Shown here one piece after another: positions 30,801-41,375 of a stretch of 64,000 nucleotides of DNA. The notes under the pieces are model-generated. The model worked only from the letters and a program-made list of their open reading frames with translations. It was not told the DNA's origin and searched no databases. The position numbers and the translations under genes are program-made. This DNA is from Larix kaempferi (lineage: Eukaryota > Streptophyta > Pinopsida > Pinales > Pinaceae). Where the stretch lies: assembly GCA_027924585.1 (NCBI GenBank), contig BSBM01000299.1, positions 30,666,501 through 30,730,500 of the forward strand, read 5' to 3'. Every line of letters starts with the position of its first letter. Within the stretch, counting starts at the first letter, position 1.

Positions 30801-31690
30801 CTTCAAGATACTCATGACAACTTTCAGGAGTTAGTGATTGATGCAAAGGAAGTACTCAGAAGAAAAAGGGCTGCTGACAGGCACTGTTCAGAATTAGAAA
30901 AGACAGTTGAAACTTTGCAACATGAAAATGAACACCTACAGAAAAGGATAGCTGAGCTGGAGAAGAAGCACAAAAGAATGAAGAAAAGATCCTCAAGTCC
31001 AGATGGCATATCTTTGCTTGTGGAGGCATCGAAAGAGATCTAAGGCAGTTAGGTTCATTTAAGACATTTTGTTAAAGAATTTGCTATTTTTAGCAAAGAT
31101 GTAATTTTGTAAAAATGTAATTGTTACTTTACCTAGTCTAGTTATTCGATGGAGAATTAGTAGGAAATACCCTAACTGTTTTTGAGAAGAAAAAAAACTA
31201 TTTAGAGAGGGAGGAAAGACATTGTAAGGGTTCGAATTTTTGGAGAGCTTTAGGAGGTATGCAAGCTGTTGATTCTTCCAGACTTGTTCACTGCTAAGTA
31301 TTGCAAACTCTCATGTGCATTTTTGATGAAACTATGAATATATGACTCCTTATCCCACTTCTGATATGTATTGGCTTCATTTTAAACTTATATAGTTTCT
31401 TGATTGACAAATTCATGTCTGGTTTTATGTGTAATTTCCAGTGATGCTTGTCTTTTATTGTATGAACTTCATTGCAATCTTTTGTTGGATTCCTGAGATA
31501 TATATGCATCTTCATGGATATATGTGTATGAATTAGTTTTTACTTATCTGCTGAATGTATTCCCTTACGCTCTTGAAGTTTCTAACCAAAACCTACAAAA
31601 CAAAACCCTAAAAACCTAGTTTGGATTGATTTTATTTTTGAGATTGTGTTGGCTTGTTACCCTAGCCTTAGTAACAATTTCTGACACAAA
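27830..31690 (+). mobile_element. Foreign plus-strand block inside copia-3
   Basis: Sequence from about 27.83 to 31.69 kb has no counterpart in copia-2. It interrupts the copia-3 RNase H, whose reading ends at about 31700 (..VEPRKVHF). It carries a long plus-strand frame (29091-31043) with about 1.2 kb upstream and 650 bp downstream of AT-rich text, including a purine tract AGAGAGGGAGGAAAGA at 31202-31217. This looks like a nested gag-only or large non-autonomous LTR element, or a captured transcript. I could not find LTRs or target duplication, and the rest of RNase H is missing on the left, so a deletion accompanied or followed the insertion. Confidence 0.5.
29091..31043 (+). pseudogene. 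Long ORF with gag-like N-terminal domain and C-terminal coiled coil, one amber stop
   Basis: One frame runs 651 codons with a single TAG at 29550-29552; the codon context (CTA TAG CAC) suggests a CAG-to-TAG change. Residues about 20-200 are rich in aromatic residues (WLKFFKRIDGFN, WIEPIRILQSYVTCEGRYSL, then SLFHHGLIKLIIITVL, WDFFLFWSG). To me they resemble the uncharacterised plant-transposon or retrotransposon Gag-like proteins common in large plant genomes. About 230-490 is a Lys/Glu-rich, low-complexity tail. The last 140 residues (KENLKKTVKQYKQQMNYMQE to LQKRIAELEKKHKR) have a heptad pattern typical of coiled coil. No zinc knuckle, protease or RT follows. Such length with one stop implies recent function, but the role is unknown. 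Confidence 0.65.
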
Positions 31691-32150
31691 CAAAGTGAAC
31701 CTTTCTAGGTTCTACTAGATATTGACTTAGGGTATTTGCAGCAAAGCATATATCTGGCCTAGTATTTGTTATATACATCAATGACCCAATGATTTGTCTA
31801 TATAGGGTTAGGTCCACTAAATACGATGAGTCATTAACTAACAACTTCAAGTTGGAGTCCATGGGAGTGGCCATGGCTTTATACTCCAACATATCAAATA
31901 TTTCTAGAGACTTCACAGCATACTTACTTTGAATTAAAAGATTCCTTTTGGATCTTGCCATACTTCTAGACCTAAGAAGTAGTGCATTAATCCGAGATCT
32001 TTCATTTTTCATTTCTGCAACCATTTTCATGACCTGTTTCTCATTCCTTGTCAGAAAGAGATCATCGTCATACAATAATGGTATGATAGGTTCACCATCC
32101 ACAACCTTAAGGTAAAGGTTAGGAACAGCTTTACTTCTGGTAAAGCCCAA
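31668..32150 (-). pseudogene. copia-3 RT-RNase H fragment
   Basis: Minus strand reads MGFTRSKAVPNLYLKVVDGE, then LLYDDDLFLTRNEKQ (active site YDDD where the family has YVDD), a damaged thumb, KAMATPMDSNLKLLVNDSS, and IGSLMYITNTRPDICFAAN up to VEPRKVHF. It then runs into the foreign block. The wording is nearly that of copia-2 14.5-14.95 kb (GFTKSKADSNLYYKVEEG, IGSLMYLTNTRPYICFAVN), so the two are close relatives. Confidence 0.9.
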
Positions 32151-32159
32151 GCTTTGTCA

Positions 32160-34824
32160 TGAAGCTGTCAATTGTCCATTATTCACACTCAGCATTGAGT
32201 GATCTTCTGCATATCTATCTGTGCCATCTCTCGTCAGATGGGTCTACTAATATGAGCCTCAAAATCATTCGAACTCTGTGGTGAGTTCTTTCTTGCATCC
32301 ATGTCATATGTGTATAGAAGCCATATTCAACCTTGTAGCAAAGGTTGAGATCCACATCACCCATGGTGATCATTAAGCTCATCAATTGATTATCGATCCT
32401 GGGAACCCATACAGAATCTGATTCACACTTCTTCTTTAATTACACCATTAAGAGAATGGTCTTATCTAGCCACTTGGAGCAAACATCTCATCATGATTCT
32501 CTTCCTTCTTTCTAAGAGAATCTTCCAGCCACAAGCCTTCTATAGTGTGTTTCTTTTGTTGAACATCCATCGCTTGTTCATTGTTCATCATTCATCATGA
32601 TCTTTCCTACAAATCAAAATTAAGTACATGATTAGTAATACTTCATAATCATCAAATCATATTGACATGATAACCTATTATGCATACAGATATCATTTAC
32701 ATAGTTATGCAACTATTTTGACCAATACTTTGGCACAACACTTTCCCATATCCTGTATGCATACAGTGGCTATCTAGATGCCTTCCATCTCTACCAGAAC
32801 ATACTATTGAGAGTGTGCACAGCTCTCAGCATGTTAGCAAAGAGGTTTCATTCTAGACAAGCAACAATGGAATGTTTGTCCAACTTACCAATCATATGCA
32901 TATTAGTAGTATACTGTTCAATTCTTTATGAATGTTTACACTCAGCATGATATATTCTAGGAATACAAATATGCATACAAGCAATATCATTTACTATTTC
33001 TAATAACAACTCAAATACATATCTTTTTATGTTTGTGTGGTTGCCTCCTGCTTGATCTTCTGTATGTCTTCTGAACTTCTATTCATTCTGTACCACTGTG
33101 CATGCTCAAGTGTACACTAGTGTCATCCTCATGATCTCATACATAAACATACATTCATTAGTATATTATCAAAACATTCTAATTCTAAATAATCTTGAAT
33201 ATGTACAGTCATGATCATTAGTATTCAGGGTTTCAAGGAAGTCTTCTTTTACTCATGCATATTCTTGTTTGATCTAGTTAGTTAAATCATCAACCAAGAT
33301 AAGAGACATAATATGCATAAACCCTTGATTACTAACCAATCATACCAAGTATACTTACACAAGGTAAGATTCTAACATGACATAGGAAAACATACCTGGA
33401 TTAGTATACCTGCTTAGTTATGTACAACATACCTAAACAATCTCTTCAATGATTTAGAGATCCTGAGCTAAAACCTACATGTCTCGTAGGTTAAACATAA
33501 TATAACAAAGTCATACATACCTCGTGAGTCTTTGTCTTCATGTTGTCATGGTCATGGAACTTGATTTGTCTTTTGTAATGTACCTGAACCTCCTTAAGTC
33601 ATACCTGTCGAGACTTTTTGTAGTCTTCTTATGTAAGGCCTTAGCCTCAACTCCCCCTGAAACTTGATCTGGAGCTTGATTAGGGTTTGCTAAAGAAACC
33701 CTAAAAATTCAATCTTTGACTTTCATACTTCTGAATGGATGGAAGAATGTGTCTTGCTGAGCTGATCAACCTAGCATTCTTCAATTTTGAAATCTCCAAA
33801 ATTTGACCCCTCAAAATTGCCTTCGAAACTTCTGGATCTTCTGGACAGGAACCCGAACTAGGGTTTGATGAATCCCACCCTTCTGTCCAATCAAAAGGTT
33901 CGATCCAAGGCTCTAAACTCTTATTTTTCTAAGTAGCTTCCAGCCATGGTTACAGACTTCAAAAAATTCCAACTTTCTCTGAAACCCTAAATTCCGGAAG
34001 CCATGAATAAAGGTGCTAAAAATAATTCTGTTTTGACATAAATATGCACCTGATTGCTTCTGCTATAACTCTGAAATTTTTGCTCCACAGGGTCTGAAAA
34101 AATTTTCTGCGGTAGCCTGACCTGTCATCTTTCCATCCTGACAGGTCTGACCTCAATTGGATTTTCTGAGAGAGAGTTATGCCAAGTGTCGCAACGTGAC
34201 CTGTTTATGGGATAAAACAGGAGAGCGAACTTGTACGGCGTGCCACATGTCACTGTTTGATCTTCGGCCTCTGAAAAATTTTCTTGAGATAGCTCGTCCT
34301 GTTATCTTTCCATCCTGACAGGTCTGACCTCAATTGGACTATCTGAGAGAGAGTTATGCCAAGTGTCGCAACGTGACCTGTTTATGGGATAAAACAGGAG
34401 ATCGAACTTGTACGGCATGCCACGTATCACTGGTTCACCTTCGGCCTCTGAAAAAGTTTCCTGAGATATTAAAGTCTGTGTACTACCTGTCACTTTTTAC
34501 GAAATTGCATTTGGAGCTTCCTAGCCCAAGTTATGACCTTTTTTCCAAGGTCACCTGATTTTGACTGAGATCTGGAAGAGGCAGAAACCCTAACTTGTAC
34601 TGATCATAACTCATAAAGTACAATGCATCTGAGGGTGCCCTTTGGACACAAGGTACCTGGGGATGTTATCTTCGACCTGTAAACTTTTCAGACCCTGAAC
34701 CTTCGCAGAAATGGATGTATAGCGAAAGTTCCACGATGACTGGTTTTTGCTATGTAAAACCCTAACCTTCAAATTGTCGGAAGTAAAGCAAGTGTCGTAA
34801 GTGCCATAGCTTGTCTTCCTTACG
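32160..34824 (-). other. copia-3 leader, shared with copia-2
   Basis: No intact gene. It matches the copia-2 leader in reverse orientation: TGCTAACATGCTGAGAGC-type text near 32830, AGATGCCTTCCATCTCTACC near 32775, a gag scrap EAKALHKKTTKSLDRYD near 33.62 kb, GCCATGAATAAAGGTGC near 34.0 kb, and the 177-bp tandem duplication (34.09-34.46 kb; matching points 34144 and 34321). Region 32160-32620 corresponds to the RT start but is too diverged to read. Confidence 0.8.
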
Positions 34825-34840
34825 GTTAGCTCTGATACCA
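34825..34840 (-). other. copia-3 primer binding site (tRNA-iMet)
   Basis: Minus-strand TGGTATCAGAGCTAAC is adjacent to the 5' LTR; the first 13 bases match the initiator tRNA complement perfectly. Confidence 0.92.
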
Positions 34841-35381
34841 TGTTAAAATTCAATATGCTAAGACAGAAAATAGCAGCATTACATTCTATTTCACAATAAT
34901 AGCATATACAGGATCACTAAAGAAACAACAAGCATAGCATAAACACAAGAGACACAGATTTATCCTGGGAAACCCTCATGGGGTAGAAAACCCAGCAAAG
35001 CTTTCCTCAATAAGATGATAAACCAAAATACAAGATGTGCTCCCTCCTTCTAATCCTCCTTAGCAAATCTCCCAAACAAGTGCTCCTCTTTTCAAGTGTG
35101 TGAGTGTATCAAATGAGGAACACACCTCCTCTATTTATACACTACTTTGACATATATTTTACACAAGTACATGTAGGCTCGTATTTAACCATTAGGTTAA
35201 ATACCCTATTATAACTGACTGGGCCGACCCCCACATGGTGGGTCTAATAACCCTAGTTTCCACAACTCCTTGGAGGAATAAACATCTCCGGATACATAAT
35301 AGAATCACCTCGGAGGGATGGAACATCTCCGGAATAAATAATGTACAAATATAATATTCTTAGAAGTTACAATATTCAACA
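34841..35381 (-). repeat. copia-3 5' LTR
   Basis: Plus-strand TGTTAAAATTC..ATTCAACA, nearly identical to 25376-25916. On the minus strand the TATA box lies near 35135. Followed by GAAAG, the target duplication. Confidence 0.95.
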
Positions 35382-35386
35382 GAAAG

Positions 35387-36252
35387 TCTCCTTGCTCATT
35401 GGCATTCCTACATCTTTGGGTTTGTTTATTTAAGTGATTGCAAGCCCCTTAGGGAGCACCTGTAATATATGAAGGTGTTGTAATTTCAAACTTGCGAAGG
35501 CTGGCAGGATAAGTAGAATTGGGAAAGGATTATGGGTTTGATCAGAATCCTCTTTCCTCCTTCCCTAGTTACCATGTCCCCGAGGGAGTGTGCTCACAGT
35601 AGGCATGGCAGTGTTAGGCAAGCACACCAGGAAGATATGAAGCGAGAGGAAGCTCAAAAATTCACTATGGATGTCCTAAAGCATGTTGAGCATATGGTGG
35701 AGTCATTGGAAGCTATTGAATTGAATAAATAGGAACACGGCACAAGGACTATGAATCCTTATTGGAGAGTAAAGATGGCTCTAGATAAGGTCCTCCTGGA
35801 TAAGGAGCTGCAAAAGGAAGAGGCGCATCACTTGATCAATGGCATTATTACATGACAATATGGAGGAAATCCATCAGCGCCTAAATGATGTAGCCAAGAA
35901 TGTGGGGGTGTTTTTTAGAATTGGTCATGTTGATAGGAGTACAAGCTCGAAGGAAGCAGCTCGCAGCTCTCTCAGCCGAGTATAATCAGTCCCTATATAA
36001 TATTTGTTTTTTTGGTCTAAGTATCATATGTTGTTGTATAGGAATCATAGTGTAGATTGTTTATGGCTTATTACCCTAATAGTTTCTAGCAATTCTCATA
36101 TGTTATATATAGTCCTTTATGATTACACAGCTCAAGGATGATTATACAATATTTTTGGACACATGGTTTCCCACCCTCATGTAAGACTAAGACTTTTTCT
36201 TTAGCATGATTGACTTGTCTCTTCTCAGAGACAAGGCTTTTAGTAGTTTTTG
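35387..36252 (+). other. No recognisable gene; one short ORF
   Basis: A 66-codon frame at 35532-35732 (MGLIRILFPPSLVTMSPREC..VEHMVESLEAIELNK) ends in an amphipathic, Glu-rich stretch. Further Glu/Lys-rich reading continues out of frame to about 35900. It may be the edge of a decayed coding sequence, but I do not recognise it. No other support. Confidence 0.25.
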
Positions 36253-36267
36253 TATCTTCTCTTTACG

Positions 36268-36477
36268 GGTTTTTTTAATGTGGTTCACAGCCCTGGAAGA
36301 TGGAGGGCTCGCTACGTCCACGATAATAATTCTCAGGGGGACACTTGAAGGGGCCTCACCCTGTTGGCTCCAGGTTTGGGATCCTAACCCCAAAATAACC
36401 AGAGAATTGAACCTCCGGCCTCGACTACTACATTCTTGGACTCAAAAGCACTAACCAACTGAGCTACCCCTCGGGGC
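36268..36477 (-). mobile_element. tRNA-derived SINE with intact 15-bp target duplication
   Basis: TATCTTCTCTTTACG occurs exactly at 36253-36267 and 36478-36492. The 210-bp insert on the minus strand starts GCCCCGAGGGGTAGCTCAGT, with an A box (TAGCTCAGTTGGTTAGTGC) and, about 40 bases on, a B box (GGTTCAATTC), the internal RNA polymerase III promoter of tRNAs. The body is unrelated to tRNA. It ends in CATTAAAAAAACC, a short A-run, next to the duplication. The tRNA part lacks a proper acceptor pairing and anticodon loop, so it is not a working tRNA gene. The head-to-tail order and the long duplication show LINE-assisted insertion. Confidence 0.92.
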
Positions 36478-36492
36478 TATCTTCTCTTTACG

Positions 36493-37284
36493 ATTAATAG
36501 AAGGATATTTGAATAGAATTTTAGGGGTTTACAACTCTAAATAGTTATATTTCAGTTATCTTGTTTATGTATGTATAAGTATGTTAATGTGGAATAAAAG
36601 CGGTGTTGATATTAATTGTGCACATTGTTGTTTTTTATTCAAGTTTTGGTTGCAATTTTTTTTGTATTCCGTAGTATTCTGTCAGAGTCATATTGTCATC
36701 TTTGAATTTTTTCATTTGGTTGATGACTTGATTTCATTTTATACAATAGATTTGATGATTTTAATAAATAACTAACACTTCCAAGTAATTTTTTTGGGAT
36801 TCAAAGGTTCCCTTTCTACTTGATTTGGGTTTGGGGAATTTGTGTATAGATATTCCACAATATCGAATAGGTTTTTGTATTTTCAATTCAGGTGTAGAAG
36901 TTTATAAAAACTATGTCTTCTGGATAGTCAATATGAACATCAAAGAATCTCAAAGAGGTGTATACAAATTGTTTAAATAAAAACCATTAATAGGTTATTT
37001 TATTTTGTATATCAAGGCATAATATTACTATGGTGGACATTGTTAACTATTTTAATGTTGAGGATATGAAACAAAATAATTTCAAACATATCATGATGAC
37101 AATCATTGTATTGATAATGTGGTGTATAATCTATAAAAAATGAAGAATCAAAGAACCATTCAATTGTACATTATTCAAATGCAAGTAATATTTGAGATAA
37201 AAACAATAAAATTGACATCTTTGGAATCACTATTTAGATCTACAAAATTTAAATTGACATTTGATAGAATCAATAATCATACTT
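36493..37284. other. AT-rich stretch with nothing recognised
   Basis: No frame with recognisable content and no repeat structure that I can support. Confidence 0.5.
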
Positions 37285-37600
37285 ATGGAATTGTAACTCT
37301 CACTTTTGGAATTAAAAAAATCATTTGTGACATAAGAAATTACACTTTTTAAATTAAAACACACATTTTTCGAATAGAAAATCACACTTTTTGAATCGAA
37401 AAATGCACTTTTCAAATAAAAAATTACACTTTTTGAATCAATAATCTCACTTTTTGGGTTCAAAATGATTCTAAAATCGCACTTTTGGAATTGGAAATTG
37501 CATTTTGTGAGCCCTTTTTGCACTTTTCGAACATGATTTTGCACTTTAGAAAGTTTGTTTTTAGGATTTAGAAAGCAAGATTTTACACTTTTTTAGTCTA
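37285..37600. repeat. Degenerate CACTTTTTGAAT minisatellite
   Basis: A phrase (AAATT)ACACTTTTTGAATC/TCACTTTTGGAATT recurs about twelve times at 22-30-base spacing. The 104-codon minus-strand frame with repeated FDSKSVIFY-type words is a by-product of the repeat. Confidence 0.75.
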
Positions 37601-37923
37601 GATTCTGTTGAATATGTCCAGATTTAATGAAATGGGCATCAATAGAGAAAAATTGGTTAAAAATAGGCAGGAAATTGTTTAGATCATCAGGCTAAAAAGA
37701 AGGCAATGATAGAAAAATAGATGGGCAAAAGAGGATAATTTCCATGCCCATCATACCCCCAACTCAAGCATCTTGCACATCCCTTATGCAACTAATCAGA
37801 GTTAGAATCAACATGAATAGGTGAAGTATATTGTGTGGAGCATGCTTCTCATAAATCATATGGAACTAGCTCAATATATGCCTCTATGGCATGGAATCCT
37901 TCCAATATTTATAATAAATGCCA

Positions 37924-39410
37924 TCATTTCCTTTCCACATATTTAACCACATAAGTATCTTCTCTCCAGTCTAGAATGATATGTAATAATGGATCTTTTA
38001 ACCTGAGACCTATCCATTGAAGACCCAATTCTCTTACAAAATTGACATATTTTCGACTACAAAAGAGTGAAGCATGAATATTTTGGAGAGAATGTGGTTC
38101 TTTTTGTTTAAGCGTGCCTTCAATTTCAATCCATCTAACCTTAAAAATTTCAATGGCTAACTTATGAAAAGTATTATAAAAATACATAAACTTATTCACT
38201 ACTTCATTTTTCACTTTAGTCATCACTGTTGTGATTTGGGGATGCGCCATTCGTCGAAAATGTTTTCCGCATGTATATGTTATTGAGGATGTTTATGCCC
38301 TAATCCAAAGTGGGGAAATTAAATCCTCTCCCTTGTATAAGTCCATCTCATGGGCCCTTGTTATCTCATTTTGTAGCATAGACTGGAAAATCTTAAATTA
38401 ATATCTCCAACAAAATGTTTAGGATTCCATGTGGAAATATTTGGAATCAAAAAATTGTGCAAATATAACTCACAGAGAAAAATTTTCCTCTTAGGAATAT
38501 TGGAAAAATAGATAATACAAAAAACCTTCCCGGTACCTATTTGATCAAAAGGTAGATCATAAAAATTTCTTTCTAATTGAAACCGAAGCCATTGTTCTCT
38601 CAAATACATGGTGTAGAATGGTGAATGTGGCCTACATATAATCAAATCAAATGTAAGTTCCGCGGACTTCATTATCCTTTATTTTAGACATTGAATTTCC
38701 TCATTCTTCTCAATCACTTATTCATTATCCTTTGTATATTTTCTCATTTCTTCTTTAATTGTTTTCTATCTTCCTCTAATACCCAAATAGTGTCTTGTTG
38801 AGCACTACAATATTCAAAGAGAAAGAAAGAAACTCTTCATTTTTCTAGATTCAACTGTTTATAATGCATGCATAAAGAAATGCATCCCTTAGAATGGGAA
38901 GAATCTACTTTCTTCCAAGCATCTCTTTTGATAGTTAAATCCTTAATTCGATCCTTCAATTTATCAATTTATGCAATCAAATCAGGAGGAGATACTAATT
39001 CCAAGTGTTACTTGACAAGTTGTGCCCTTGGTATTAATTGGGGGTGGTGTATGTCATGCTAACTAAATATCTTTTGCAACCTTTATCAACTCTATATCAC
39101 ATTCTTCGTATTGTTTACTCCCAAAAGTATTGCCTTGCGAAAATGAAGAGGAAGGTTCTATAGAATACTATGAACTACTTGAGTTTCTATGATAGAATGC
39201 TTCACCTATAGTTCTTTTGTTCACATGTAGGAATGTAATCATAGTATCATCTTGTTGTGAAGTAGGTTGTGTTGTTATCTCAATACATTCATCATTTCCA
39301 GTAGGTGGATTTACAACTTTGTCAATAAATTCTTCCCAATTTCCATCTAGATGTTGTTGAATGAATGCATCCTTAACCAATAGGTACATGAGACCATGGT
39401 GAGCCATCAT
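37924..39410 (-). pseudogene. Broken minus-strand coding region of unknown family
   Basis: Three minus-strand pieces follow each other: 39410-39168 (..LDGNWEEFIDKVVNPPTGND..), 38672-38361 (YLREQWLRFQLERNFYDLPFDQIGTGKVFCIIYFSNIPKRKI..) and 38250-37924 (..FHKLAIEIFKVRWIEIEG..ELGLQWIGLRLKDPLLHIILDW). Between the first two, text near 38690-38800 reads as charged, helical words (EEMRKYTKDNE, VIEKNEEIQCLK) broken by stops. The composition is protein-like rather than random, which suggests one decayed gene or a Gag-like ORF. I do not recognise it. The first piece ends at the copia-4 truncation point. Confidence 0.4.
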
Positions 39411-40080
39411 ATTCTTCCTGCGAAGACATGTTATGAAGCCTTTAAAATTCTAAAATATTTGTATGATTCGCACTCTAAAATGGAAGTCATTCAATTAATG
39501 TTAAAATTGTTCAGTCTTGAAGTAAAAGAGAATGACCCCATGCTGGTCGCATCTGAAATAAAAGCCATCATGCACAAGATTCAAGATTCTGGTATGAAAC
39601 CAAACCTTCCACTTGTAGAATTTGAAAAAATCTATGTATCCCACACATTCAAACTACCTTGAATCCCTGCAAGCAAGCGACAAGTTCAAAGACCTCACCT
39701 TTGAAGTTCTAGTAGAAAAGATTGCAGATAGAGAGAAAGATTTTGGGAAGAGTACAAGTGAAAGTACCATAGAATCTGTTTGCTTTGCTCAAAAAGCAAA
39801 GAATATGCCTAAAGAATCTTTCAGGGGATATAGCAGCAAAAGAGGCAGAAAAAGAAGAAATTTCAGAGGAAGAGGAGGAAGAAACAGCTCAAGAAAAAGA
39901 TCATATGTGAAGTGCACACGTTGCGGCAAGAATGGACATGAAGCAGATCAGTGTTGGGCATCTTGGAACTCCATCAAAGGTAGACAGAATAAAGAAGATA
40001 AGAATAAAAACCAAGAGGGTGGTGAAACCCTTGATTCTGCTCATTATATTGTTGCACATTGTAATCTTGGAATTAATTAA
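39405..40080 (+). pseudogene. copia-4 Gag (partial)
   Basis: Reads KTCYEAFKILKYLYDSHSKM..LKLFSLEVKENDPMLVASEIKAIMHKIQ (UBN2-type Gag). After a frameshift near 39640 it gives SLQASDKFKDLTFEVLVEKI, a basic GRKRRNFRGRGGRN stretch and an intact zinc knuckle CTRCGKNGHEADQC (CX2CX4HX4C). The N-terminal third is missing. Confidence 0.9.
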
Positions 40081-41375
40081 ATGACTTATCTTTCACCTTA
40101 CGAAGATTGTTGGTTGCTTGATACTAGTACAACATCTCATATGACCTTTAGAAAATATTTATTTGTAGAACTAAATGACATTGCAAATGGCATAGTATAT
40201 TTTGTAGATAAATCAAGCCTCAAACCACAGGGAATTGGCTCAATCAGGCTAAAGTTGCATGGATTCCCTGATTTCATATTAAAGAATGTTCTCTATCTTC
40301 CTCAGTTGCAAAGAAGCTTGTTGTCCTTGGTGCAGATTTGACAGCAAGGTCACTCCATCCACATGTTTGATGGGATTATGGAGATAAGAAAATCCTCTGA
40401 CAACAAGGTCATCATGACTGGTTATGAAGATGGACAGATACTAAAGTTGAGAGGCTCTTCTGCAAGAATTCAAAACTTTGTCTATATCTCTCAGCATGTA
40501 GAAGGTAATATTTCATCCAGTTTATTATGGCATGCTAGATTTGGTCATCTTAATTATAACAGTATTAGGTTGTTAAGAAAGAATGGTGTATTTGGTTTTC
40601 CCACCATTCCGAAGTAAAGGAACAAGTGTGATGCATGCATACTAGGAAAACATAATAAGCAGCCATTTCCAGAGTCCAAATTCAGAGCATGTAGAAAGTT
40701 AGAACTAGTTCATTCTGACTTATGTGGCCCCATGCACATTCCTTCTGCAAATGGTAATAAGTACATTATGACATTTGTTGATGATTATAGTAGAATGTGT
40801 TGGGTGTATTTGTTGAAGAAAAAATCAAAAGCATTTCAAACTTTCAAGAAGTTTCATGCATTGATAGAAAATCAAGCGCAAGTACGTATTGGTACATTCA
40901 AATCTGATAATGGTAAAGAATATACATCTAAGGAATTTGAAGACTATCTTTGCAAACATGGAATTAAACATCAAACTACAGTCCCTATAATCCCCAACAA
41001 AATGGTGTAGCGGAAAGGATGAATAGAACCCTAATGAATACAGCACGATCAATGATGTTTATTAAGAATGTGAAGCTAATGTTTTGGGGTGATGCAGTTT
41101 TATGCGCAGCATATTTGAGAAATAGAAGTCCTTCTCATGTTCTAGAAGATAAGACTCCACATGAAATTTGGTTTGGACATCTTCCTTTGGTTAGGAATTT
41201 CAGAATCTTCGGTTCCGCCTACTATGCCTTAATACCAAAGGAGCAAAGAAACAAGCTTGGTGCTAGAAGCAAAAGATGTATTTTCTTGGGGTACTCAGAA
41301 ACGTCCAAGGCATATCATCTTTATGATGAGGTAAACAAAAAGTTTTTTTATTTCCAGAGATGTAATTTTTCTTGA
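40081..41375 (+). pseudogene. copia-4 protease and integrase
   Basis: The protease motif reads CWLLDTSTTSHMT where DSGATSHM is expected, so the catalytic loop is lost. WHARFGHLNYNSIRLL and CDACILGKHNKQPF form the HHCC module, with a stop (TAA, 40615-40617) between them. Integrase shows FVDDYSRMCWVY, FKSDNGKEY and, after a frameshift near 41008, NGVAERMNRTLMNTA, so all three D, D, E residues are visible. FGSAYYALIPKEQRNKLGARS and CIFLGYSE close the domain. Confidence 0.9.

Larger units (their letters stand above)
25376..35381 (-). mobile_element. copia-3: non-autonomous Ty1/copia derivative, minus strand, recently inserted
   Basis: Two 541-bp LTRs differ at about six positions by hand count (near 1%). 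GAAAG flanks both ends exactly (25371-25375 and 35382-35386). The minus-strand order is 5' LTR (34841-35381), tRNA-iMet primer site, a 2.7-kb leader shared with copia-2, an RT-RNase H fragment, a foreign block (about 27830-31690), repeat arrays, purine tract, 3' LTR. It lacks Gag, protease and integrase. The low LTR divergence means it moved recently although it could not make its own proteins, so it was helped in trans. Confidence 0.95.

Noticed and set aside
36400-36477. tRNA gene on the minus strand
   Set aside because: A and B boxes are present but the acceptor and anticodon arms do not form, and a SINE body and target duplication enclose it.
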